From contig NC_088711.1 in the NCBI RefSeq assembly GCF_963576615.1, forward strand, positions 63,025,248 to 63,089,247: a stretch of 64,000 bases of DNA, written 5' to 3'. Shown here piece by piece: positions 36,900 through 48,100 of the stretch (its first letter is position 1; each line of letters starts with the position of its first letter). The stretch is from Watersipora subatra. Taxonomy: Eukaryota > Bryozoa > Gymnolaemata > Cheilostomatida > Watersiporidae. A program made the translations under genes and the position numbers. Below the pieces are notes generated by a model that had not been told where the DNA came from, ran no database searches, and worked only from the letters and a program-made list of their open reading frames with translations.

Positions 36900-37575
36900 A
36901 TATATATATATGTATCCACGAGCTGAATGCCGGGCATTACACAGGGTAAAAAAGTATTTTGTAAGTTTTTATTCATTACACAACATTCACAATACTAACT
37001 TTTAAATGAAGGTGTTTGTTTATTTCTGTGTGTGTCTGGCCATGCATAACTCTAATATTTGAAAGCTTGAGGCATATCTAAAACAGGTTGTTAAAAACAT
37101 TTCTTACTTCTTATGCAACACAATTGCTCATGATTTAAATTAGCTTTAAACCATGGCAGGTAATGCAGTTACCCTTTGCTAAGTTTCTTTGTCCGAAGAA
37201 CATGAGTAACTTAAACTAATCTAAATCTTTACTATAATAAGAACTGTGTTCACTCTGAAGCCAGCATGCGCTTATAATTGTGCTTTTAATTGTCGCGTCT
37301 CGCGTCATGATCTTTCCTGCAATCATGATCGTCAAGTGTGCTAGTGGTAACCAACGGTATTGTCTGCAAGCGTGCATATTTTAACCGGTGTAATAAGTAT
37401 GTGCACAATTAATCAATAGTATGGCAAGTAGCACGTGTGGTGTAGTGGATAGACACACCTGTCCGCAGAGCTGGGGTTCCAAGTTTAATTCTACTACGAA
37501 GTTGTTTTTTGTTACTAAAACTTTCTCACTATATATAATCTGTATATATAAATTGACATGTTTGTCGTATGTCCA
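36900..37575 (-). mobile_element. Helitron-like repeat with tRNA-like module, copy 1
   Basis: Its left end (GAGCTGAATGCCGGGCATTAC) resembles the inverted 3' end of the Helitron-like elements. A tRNA-like module at about 37430-37500 has GGTGTAGTGGATAG and GGTTCCAAGTTTAATTC. It shares CTAAATCTTTACTATA and GAAGCCAGC blocks with copy 2. The boundaries are approximate. Confidence 0.45.
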
Positions 37576-37657
37576 GTTAATATCCATTGGTTAAAATACG
37601 CACGCATGCAGTTCAGTGCTATGTGAGAGGTTATATTGGGTAATAATCATATGCACA

Positions 37658-38176
37658 ACTAGCTAAATGCTCGGCGTTGCAGGGGTAAGAAAAAACAGCT
37701 TATAAACACTGGCAGGTAATGTGGTAGTTGTCATTGGCTAACTTGACTAATTAGCCAATGTCAAAATTAGCAAATTGGCTGAATTGAGTAAATTAAGCTT
37801 GTCTAAATCTTTACTATAGTAAGAGCCATGAAGCCAGCTTGTAATCGTTATGTGTGACGTTATGCGTTATGATCTATCTCATTCCGATCTATCTCATATC
37901 TCTACCTCAATCATGATCTTCAAGCGTACTAGTAGTAACCCATTTTCTAGTATTTTCTCAAGCCTTTCAAGGGTGGGTATGTATTTAATATGACCACAAT
38001 TATTCCATGGAGTAGCTACTATGTAGCTGCTTGGCCTAGTGGATAGAATGTTTGCCTGCAGACCTGGAGAATTCGAATGCAAATTTGGTGGAAAGCGGAG
38101 TTTTTATTCTTAAAACTTTATCTCTGTAACTGGACACTCGATAAACAGACAGGCAAACACCAAGATTTATGTATAT
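37658..38176 (-). mobile_element. Helitron-like repeat with tRNA-like module, copy 2
   Basis: On the minus strand it starts near 38176 (CTATATACATAAATC...GTTTGCCTGTCTG) and ends at 37659 with a CAACGCCGAGCATTT hairpin region and GCTAGT. A tRNA-like module (GGCCTAGTGGATAG, GAATTCGAATGC) lies at 38030-38090. It is followed by another tRNA-like fragment at 38200-38270 (CATGGTTTAGTGATAGTG). Confidence 0.5.
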
Positions 38177-38329
38177 AGATTAATCCGGAGTGGGGCAATG
38201 TGGCTGCATGGTTTAGTGATAGTGTGTTTGGCTTCACATCCATGCTTAAGTTTGAAGTATGAGCTGGACTCCTGTGAGGCGCAATATAAAATAAATAATT
38301 CAAAATACATGGTAATGTTTAATCAAACT

Positions 38330-41300
38330 CGCGTCTTTTAACAGAAACATGGAAGTTTGAGCGCTCGCCTCAAGATCTTAGCCGTTATGAATAGTGTGCT
38401 TTTCTACAACTCATTTGTATTGATTGTTGCCGGTATTTGGGCAAGTCACATTTGATGTGCAGGTGTTATTGTACCCAATGTTCCAATGACCACTGGTGGC
38501 CACTGGTATTACCGTTGCTCTTACATGACAGCACTTTTTAATCTTCTCTTGGAGTGAGAGATATTTTTCCGGTTTTTCTTTTTTGCTAGCTATGTTGAGA
38601 TCATTGGGTACTGGAGCCTTCTTGCTCTCTTCGTTCACAACTACAATATCTGGTTGGTTTGCCAACATATATTTTTTAGTCCAACTGTACAAGTCCCAAA
38701 GGAGCTTTCCATGGTCGTTTTCATTGACCTTCTCTGAAGCTTCCTACCAATGTTGTGGTTTATAGAGGTCAAACTCATTACATACATGCAGACTTCTGTA
38801 CACTATACCTGCAACATGATTATGCCACTCAGTGTATGCATGTATGGCTAGCTGCTTGCATCCACTCATGATGCGTTGGATGGTCTCTGGTGCATCCTTG
38901 CTCAGTCTGCATCTTGGATCATTTTTAGTGCGATAGATCCGTGTTTGGAGTTGCCAGTTAGTTCACCTTTGTTTAGTCACATATACATGTATGTCTTATG
39001 GAGGTCACTAACTTCAGATACTCGCCTGATCGTCGGCCTATGTAGAGGTTGGGTGTGCCGGTCAGGCTCCTCATTGTCAATGACTGCTTCCATTGTCACA
39101 GCACTCAAATAAAATTTGGCCAGTAAGTTGTCTATGATGCTATGAAGGTTGCATAGGCTTTCATACTCTGTTCTTCTTCTTTCATTGTCTGCTGTACATT
39201 TTAGATCTTCAATCTTTTCTACTACTACACATGTAAGTTTTAACCTAGCAGTATCAGACTTTGGGTTAAAGGCTCCACGCATGGCCAGCAGCTTGCAGGC
39301 TGTTATGTTTGTTTCCTTGATGGCTTCTCCAGTCCACCTTATTATACCTGCTGGATACCTTATTATGCCTGCTGGTTACCTTATTATGTCTGCTGGATAC
39401 CTTATAATGCCTGCTGGATACCTTATTATGCCTGCTGGATACCTTATTATGTCTGCTGGATACCTTATTATGCCTGCTGGATACCTTATTATGTCTGCTG
39501 GATACCTTATTATGCCTGCTGGATACCTTATTATGCCTGCTGGATACCTTATTATGCCTGCTGGTTACCTTATTATGTCTGCTGGATACCTTATTATGTC
39601 TGCTGGATACCTTATTATGTCTGCTGGATACCTTATTATGTCTGCTGGATACCTTATTATGCCTGATGGATACCTTATTATGCCTGCTGGATACCTTATT
39701 ATGCCTGCTGGATACCTTATTATGTCTGCTGGATACCTTATTATGTCTGCTGGATACTTTATTATGTCTGCTGGATACCTTATTATGCCTGCTGGATACC
39801 TTATTATGCCTGCTGAATACCTTATTATGCCTGCTGGATACCTTATTATGCCTGCTGGATACCTGATTATGCCTGCTGGATACCTGATTATGCCTGCTGG
39901 ATACCTTATTATGCCTACTGGATACCTTATTATGCCTGCTGGATACCTTATTATGCCTGCTGAATACCTTATTATGCCTGCTGGATACCTTATTATGCCT
40001 GCTGGATACCTGATTATGCCTGCTGGATACCTGATTATGCCTGCTGGATACCTTATTATGCCTACTGGATACCTTATTATGCCTACTGGATACCTTATTA
40101 TGCCTGCTGGATACCTTATTATGTCTGCTGGATACCTTATTATGTCTGCTGGATACCTTATTATGTCTGCTGGATACTTTATTATGTCTGCTGGATACCT
40201 TATTATGCCTGCTGGATACCTTATTATGCCTGCTGAATACCTTATTATGCCTGCTGGATACCTTATTATGCCTACTGGATACCTTATTATGCCTGCTGGA
40301 TACCTTATTATGTCTGCTGGATACCTTATTATGTCTGCTGGATACTTTATTATGTTTGCTGGATACCTTATTATGTCTGCTGGATACTTTATTATGTCTG
40401 CTGGATACCTTATTATGTCTGCTGGATACTTTATTATGTTTGCTGGATACCTTATTATGTCTGCTGGATACCTTATTATGTCTGCTGGATACCTTATTAT
40501 GTCTGCTGGATACCTTATTATACCTGCTGGATACCTTATTATGTCTGCTGGACACCTTATTATACCTGCTGGATACCTTATTATGTCTGCTGGACACCTT
40601 ATTATACCTGCTGGATACCTTATTATGTCTGCTGGACACCTTATTATACCTGCTGGATACCTTATTATGCCTGCTGGATACCTTATTATACCTGCTGGAT
40701 ACCTTATTATGTCTGCTGGATACCTTATTATGCCTGCTGGATACCTTATTATGCCTGCTGGATACCTTATTATACCTGCTGGATACCTTATTATGTCTGC
40801 TGGACACCTTATTATACCTGCTGGATACCTTATTATGTCTGCTGGACACCTTATTATACCTGCTGGATACCTTATTATGCCTGCTGGATACCTTATTATA
40901 CCTGCTGGATACCTTATTATGTCTGCTGGATACCTTATTATGCCTGCTGGATACCTTATTATGTCTGCTGGATACCTTATTATGCCTGCTGGATACCTTG
41001 TTATGCCTGCTGGATACCTTATTATGCCTGCTGGATACCTTATTATGCCTGCTGGATACCTTATTATGTCTGCTGGATACCTTATTATGTCTGCTGGATA
41101 CCTTATTATGTCTGCTGGATACCTTATTATACCTGCTGGATACCTTATTACCAGCAGTGCATAGGTATTTATTCACTCAACCTGGTTTCTGGCAATGAGC
41201 TGGTTTAAAAAGACCGGTTGATGACCTTTCTTGTATTCTTGTATTTCTTGTATTTGGTAATGGCCTTATAATGCATTACGGTTTCATGGTTGATGCTGCT

Positions 41301-41690
41301 TTGCATAATTTACAAGTATTTTTATATACTTTTAAGTTCTTGATGGTACGAGTTAGCACATGCAGGCCACTTGTATGCATAGTGTAGCCTTTTTGTAGAT
41401 TAGCCTTTCATATTTTTCGGCATCGATTCTAATGTCCTTGCTATTGTCTTGAGTAAGGTGTACCAGCAAATCAATGTCCTTTTCCTTCTTTGCATACAGC
41501 TTGATGTTATTAATGTAGAAGAGTTAGTCAGTTTTAGTGCCACTCTCAAACTGGTATTTATATTGGGTACCATCCATAATATTACTTAGAGGGTTTAGGC
41601 GTATGCAAAAAAGCAGTAATGATAAGGAGTCACCTTGGTAGATGCCACGCTTGACTTTGACACTCAGCTTTTTTGTATTAGATTCTCAAG
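38330..41690 (-). mobile_element. LINE, restriction-like-endonuclease class, interrupted by an internal satellite
   Basis: Read on the minus strand, reverse transcriptase motifs (KRGIYQGDSLSLLLFC, LNPLSNIM, NIKLYAKKEKDID) lie at 41400-41670. Next come INTYALLVIRYPAGII at 41150-41185, the satellite, then RWTGEAIKETNITACKLLAM and GAFNPKSDT at 39240-39340. Last come WTKKYMLANQPDIVVVNEE (endonuclease PD motif), VVIGTLGTI and AKILRRAL near 38360. The order matches the element at 28395-29945. It is 5' truncated with scattered stops and frameshifts, but the blocks on both sides of the satellite are colinear, so the array grew inside the element. Confidence 0.85.
39343..41152. repeat. 21-bp satellite of about 86 copies inside the LINE
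   Basis: Head-to-tail 21-bp units; on the plus strand each contains CCTTATTATG and CTGCTGGATA. In the LINE's own frame the unit reads IRYPAGI or IRYPADI, seven codons copied from the element's conserved INTYA..VIRYPAGIIRW region. C/T variants mark subtypes, and longer blocks repeat: 39721-39840 equals 40141-40260 (420 bp, 20 units), and 40591-40740 matches 40801-40950 (210 bp, 10 units). Both strands have false open frames of more than 600 codons. Confidence 0.95.
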
Positions 41691-42143
41691 TTATTCTCTG
41701 ATGAGAGCACATATATATCTGTTAGAAACAAGTAATTTACTAAAGATTCACTAACAGCTAAGTATTTTTTATATTATATATTTCATGTATATGATTGGAC
41801 TGGTGCTGCGCGGATTGTTCATCGCTCAATAGTTTAAACTCTAGTTGAGCGTTGTCTACTCATGGCAAACTGGCTCGAAGGGATCAACGACCGGTGGGTT
41901 ATTAACTTATTGTTGTATAGTTTAGTTTTTAACGAAGTTGTCTTTTCTAGAACAGCAAAAATGCTCGATGAAGCCGGCTCACAGACCACCAATCAGTATT
42001 CAGAGGTTTAGCAGATTTCACGTTGGTTTCATAAAACTAACCGTAATATTGACGACATCATCAGTTTCGCTGGCGATTGCCGAGTTAGAACCTAGGCTGC
42101 AGATGTCTTGGGCAATACTAAGATTTTGAGCACTTATTTTACG
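41691..42143. other. Spacer before PDHX
   Basis: I see no gene. An open frame at 41938-42129 has no family resemblance. This region should contain the PDHX promoter. Confidence 0.35.
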
Positions 42144-45100
42144 ATGGCAAATGCTAGGGCGTTCGTAACAGTTTTAAAATCTAATTTGACCTTTTATCAG
42201 CGGTGTCCACGTCGGTTTAGAATTTTGCAAAATTCACTCATTGACGATAACTGTGCAACGCATTATAGCACTTCGGCATTAAAATTAAAAAGCGAAATTT
42301 CTAGGTGGGTAAGCCATGGATTAAGTGTGATTCAGAAAGCCTGGTTAAATGTCCTACGCCCTGCATGAGTAGCTTTGAGATGTTGATGCAATCAAATTCA
42401 TTAATCAATTTTTAATGTGTTTTGGAAATTTGCATGTTGCAGGCCGATGTATACATCGAAAGGTTTTTGCTGTTAACATTTTTACTTAATATATTAGACT
42501 AATATAGAGACTAATTAGAATCAGTAAAGGTTTTTTTTATAACGGTCTTAACATAAGAATCGGCCAAGAATACTTGGAGCTTCAAGCTCTTACAATTTTT
42601 AATAATATACGTAGATTTTGTTACTACTTTCTCGAGCATTGTGTAGCACACCCTGGTTTAGGCTGCAAATGGTCTAATTACTAAACTCCTCACTAGCTGG
42701 TCGGCATTGCAAGAGTAACTTCTTTTGCTTACAGTCTGCATAGGACATAGAAGTAAAAAAGTGTAAATAATTTATCATATGGATGTAACCAATAAAGTTG
42801 ATGTCATAATTGTAGGTCAGTAGGACCTTCTGTTCGTCTGCTGCTCACACTGTATGACATTGACCCGGCCTCAGTGACTGCATCAGGCCCTCATCACAGA
42901 CTACTTAAAGGGTTAGTATATATGTTCTTTGAGTCTTAGGATAGTACTTTTGGGCAAGCTAGCTAAGCCCGCGAATGAAATTCTGTTATAGAGATGTTCT
43001 GCAGCACATAGCGGACAACAAACTGGAACCTAAGCCATTTCAGGCATTGGCTCGTCAAGTTACAACAGATGTGGTTAAGAAAGACCTGGCTGTGGCAGAT
43101 GTCGTTACAAAAAGTATTTCCTCTCCTACGGCTCCTCCTCTTGTCCTAGATGATATCGAATACATAGACTCAGAAATCACTTCTATGAGAAAAGCTATAG
43201 CGCAACGGGTTTCTCAATCTAAGGTATTGTATACACAGCTAAATTGTTCTGTAAGATTTCAGGAAGATTTAAGTAATGTAGACCCTTGTCTGATGCCCTA
43301 AAGATGACAAAGACAAAACCGCTTGGCTTTTGATCCGATTCTGTAAATAGAACAGACGACAGCATTGATTGGCTATTCATCTATCAGATTGTTTCAGCTG
43401 ACAACTAACTTGTGCAAATGATGAATGCAGAAATATAGCTGGTAGGTATAAACTCTCATTCGGACCCTCATTTGGCCAATCACCTAGTATAATGTTGATG
43501 CTGTACTTTTTACCATTTGGTTTTGTCCAGGTCATGAAGATTTGCCAAAGTTGTTGAGGATGCAGCATTAAAATTGCAGTTACTAGTTTGTTTTCTGGCT
43601 AATATTTATAACAATCTACAAGTTCTTTTATATGTACCATAAAACCTCTTAATTGAATGCCATTGCGCTCTATTTTCAACCTCCCCTCTATGGTGGCGGT
43701 CAATTGGAGGTGGCGTTCAAATAGCGGCTGGCGGTGTATTTTTCAAATGGCTCGTCAGAATTTTGGAAAAATAAATTTAGTACTTTTATGAGTCAAGCGA
43801 ATGTCCGCCTATATTCTGCTCTCTTCTCGGTGGAGCGATATTAAACCTTTTGGATACAATAAATCTGCTAACTTACCTCCTACATGTCCAAGATCTCTTA
43901 ATAAATATGCATTAAGAAACTGAGAAATATCTCTATAAGGTGATATATATTGCTTGCAATTATCTTGCGATGATATCATAGCCTGTGTCCTGCTTTGCAA
44001 TTTGTTGGATCTTTCAATTTTTAGTTCATTTTAAATTTGATTACATTTTTATTTTATAACTATACAATGTATTTACCAATGTTACATAAAAGCTCATTGC
44101 ACTTATCGTTATGTTTGCTACAGTTTGCAGCCAAAACTAGCTTTTTATGCACAATAGAAGAGGAGTTATGAGTGTCGACCGATTGTACGATCAGATTACC
44201 GTAATGATGTTATCAGATAATATGCTATAAATCTGCAAATGTATAGGTTATATAAGGATAATCTATCAAATGCTACAAATACATGTTTATGGACAAGTGA
44301 CATAAACGAACCATACTTATACTACATGCAGAAACAAAAAATTAACATTTTTTAAACAAAAATATATGCATCGTTCGCTCGGATAGCTATGTTGCTTTTG
44401 ATGGAATGAACATTTTCTGATCGTCCAATGCCATCCACGATGTTTTCTGACCTCAACTCTTTTTCTGCACTGCTGAACTAGTCGATATTAGCATCGAAAC
44501 AATTTTTTAGCAGAGCAAAACTTTCATGCGTTGCATTTAGCACAAATGCAACACGTAAAAGTTTTGCTCGCTAAATGTAACCTGTAGTCTAAAACTATTC
44601 TTTCATCTACCATCATGAATTTAAACTGTTTTTATATACTTGTACTTTGACATACCCAGACCACGTTAAACAAGGGCTACTATTAGCCTGAGACAGTTAT
44701 TAATTATTTCCATGGTGTTGCTTTCAAAGTTGTAATGAAAAAGCTAAAGGCTTTGGAGTTGGATGACGAGAGAATTGATTGTTATTGATGTACACGATTC
44801 ATTATTAATACAATTTTGTAGACACTTTTCTCCTGATTACTTAACTTGATATTATGGGTTCAATAAGATCAAAGGTTTTCAAGGTGGTGTTCAAATAGAG
44901 GGTGACGCTTTATTTTTCAACGATTCTCTCATAGTGTCGGTCAAATAAAGGTTTTATAATACCCTAGAACACTTATGTATTCGCGTCATCTAACTTTCGC
45001 GTTTTCGCGGAGTCATCCTCTCGCGAAAATTTCATGAGCGAAACTAAACTATCATAACGAATGAGCAAAAACGCGAAATTGAATAGCTTTGTTCATTGAT

Positions 45101-48100
45101 ATCCACAATAAAATCGTCATCCCACGACCAAACAAGAGCGAAGCGATTGATTGGGAGATTTATGATAAATGCACATGTGCACACAACTCCCGAAAAATTA
45201 TCCGTTAACAGCCATCACCAAACCCTTGCAACGAAACCCTATCAACAAATTTAACTATTTTTCAGTAGAGTCGTTTAAATATAATAATGATACAAAACGC
45301 ATATAAACCTATTTATATATGTTACCAAGCCTTTGAAAGGTTACCGCGAATTCCTAAAACTAACCCATCTGATCGGATTATACACAAATAGACAGATTAA
45401 TTTGGACAAAAATTGCCACAAAATGCTAGAAAAGCTCGGTTTAATAAAAGTTAAGACCGGAAATTGAAACGCCGAGCGACAGAGAATAGAATGATAAAGT
45501 CGTGCGCATTTCACGAAAAATAACATGCACATTTCACCCGTCTATAGCATTGTTGAAGGTTTCTGTAATTAGCGTAGGAGTACTGAAATCATTTCAGTAA
45601 AGGAAATGACGATGATATTTTTTTCTAACGATTATTATGAGATTACGATATTTAATTATAAGTTTGGATATTCTTCTTGATATTGTTAGCTAGGACGTTT
45701 TGAAATGTAAACAAAATTGTGCATTGGTTTTCTATTGGCTCTACAATTGTAGTATTGGCTAAAATGTCGTACACAGTTTATCAGCCTACGTTTTTGTCCA
45801 ATTACCGAAGGTTTTTCAAATTATCTAGAACATCAGCCAGATTTCTTTACATCTTATCTACAAGATAGGGCGTTACTACAACGCCCTTTTATGACAAGAA
45901 TATTTCTTTATTTCACTCTAGTTTGCATAAAATTTCCAGACGCGTAAATGCCAACGCTTGCTTTCTGTTACATATCGCTGTCAAAACCATTCTACATTCA
46001 CAACACAACCAACTTTCAAACTGTATATTACACATCAGCTTGCCGTTTATCTTTTAATATTGCATTTCAGAGATATAATAAAGATATTTCATTATGGTTG
46101 TTGTTAGTTAAATTACGTACAGTAGGTTAGGTCTACAGCTTGAATTAATATTTATTTTATTATTGTAAAACATAAGTTTGAGATAGTTAAATATTGATTT
46201 TATTAATATTTGTTTCTGTTACATATCGCTGTCAAAACCGTTCTACATTCACAACCAACTGTCAAACTGTATATTACAATATATTTTACTTTTAATATTG
46301 CATTTCAGAGATATAATAAACATATTTCATTATTGCTGTTGTTAGTTTACTTGCTTACAGTAGTTAAGGTCTACAGCTTGAATTAATATTTATTTTAACC
46401 AACAACCAACTTTCAAATTGTATATTACACGGCAGCTTGCCATTTTACTTTTAATATTGCATTTCAATATAATAAGAGATATAATAAACATACATCATTA
46501 TTGCTGTTGTTAGTTAAATAACATACAGTAGTTTAGGTCTACAGCTTGAATTAATATTCATTTTATTATTGTAAAACATAAGTTTGAGATAGTTAAATAT
46601 TTATTTTATTAATATTTATTTCTGTTACATATCGCTGTCAGAACCGTTCTACATTCAACACAACCAATTTTCAAACTGTATATTACAATATATTTTACTT
46701 TTAATATTGCATTTCAGAGATCTAATAAACATATTTCATTATTGCTGTTGTTATTTAAATTACGTACAGTAGTTTAGGTCTACAGCTTGAATTAATATTT
46801 ATTTTATTATTGTAAAACATAAGCTTGAGATAGTAGTAGATTAGGTCTGATTTTTATACAACCTTTTGTTGTGCATAATTGACCTTTTGAATTTCATTTC
46901 AAAACTACTTGACAACTACCATGGACATACAACCTCCCAGAACATTACGTCGTCGCCTTTTTAGAGTCGTGCTCCCTCAAATTTATTTTATATCATCTCA
47001 AACAAGTCTCATTTACATTATACTCTGTCAATTCCTGCTGAGAACTACTCTTTCAACAACCAACAGTACCCTTTCTTTTTTCCAGTATTACTTTGGTCGT
47101 GGGCTGTATGACAGTGGAATTTCTAGTATTAGAAATGCAGGTAATTTTCGTGTGTGTTTGGGCTCATTGGGCAATTTCTGCTAAACTCATTATAGCTAAT
47201 ACACTGACTGAGCAGCATGGCAAAGCAAATTAAGATAACAAGTTTTTTTGGAAAAGCCAAGACAAATGAGGAAGATGATGATATTAGTTTAGTCACTCAA
47301 TTTGTAACTGATGAGAATGAAAGTCTGGTAGGGAAAGTCATAAAATTGTATAATAATTATTGTAGCGATGAATTTTATTACCAACCAAAAACAATAACAA
47401 CCTGGAGCCATGGCCACCGCATGCTATAAATACTTGAGATCTAATATTGGTATCACATCAGTCACGGCGGCAAGGACCTAGATGTCATTGATAGTCCAAG
47501 AAACAAATAGTAGCAAGCGATCAAATTGCATTATCGATCTCGTCCACACATTTCTACCTGCGGTTCACAAATACAAACTAGTCCCAAATTGGAAAAAAAT
47601 TTTCTTACTAGTGAACTGAGCCTAAGAAATCTAATTATGTTTGTTTCATCGGATTTATTTTCACATCACTATATTTTCGCACTAATCAGAGCCGCGAAAT
47701 TAAGTTGCAACGAAATTTTACTCTGTATGCTACTCACAAAACTGAATGCTAGCGAAATATAAGTGTCCTAGGGTATATCAATGAGGCTTTGGCCAATCAG
47801 GGAGCATGGCTCAATCATTTGATTGCATTGTACTCTGTAAATAAGGGACAGGCAATTCCTATTGCTATCATAGTTATATAGTTGTTTTATTACTAGAATA
47901 GTTTGGATGAGCTTGTTTTGCAGCTCAATGTTCCACATCTCTATGCCTCTACTGAATGTCTGATGGTCAAACTGAAGGATCTGCAGCAGTCATTAGCAGA
48001 ACATGGAATCCAAGTGTCTATCAATGACTTCATAATCAAGGCATGTGCCACAGCTTTACAGGTACTCATTCTATAATTATCACTGCTGGGCAGGTGTTTG

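Noticed and set aside
39149-41176. Open frames of 636-671 codons on both strands
   Set aside because: They are artefacts of the 21-bp satellite; the biologically meaningful frame is the minus-strand LINE frame.
42305-42815. Hidden lipoyl-domain exon in PDHX intron 1
   Set aside because: All frames were read for a DKA-type lipoyl motif and none was found; the flanking exons already join in phase.
46909-47429. Two small frames as genuine genes
   Set aside because: They lie inside a DNA element within a PDHX intron, lack splice support and match no family I recognise.
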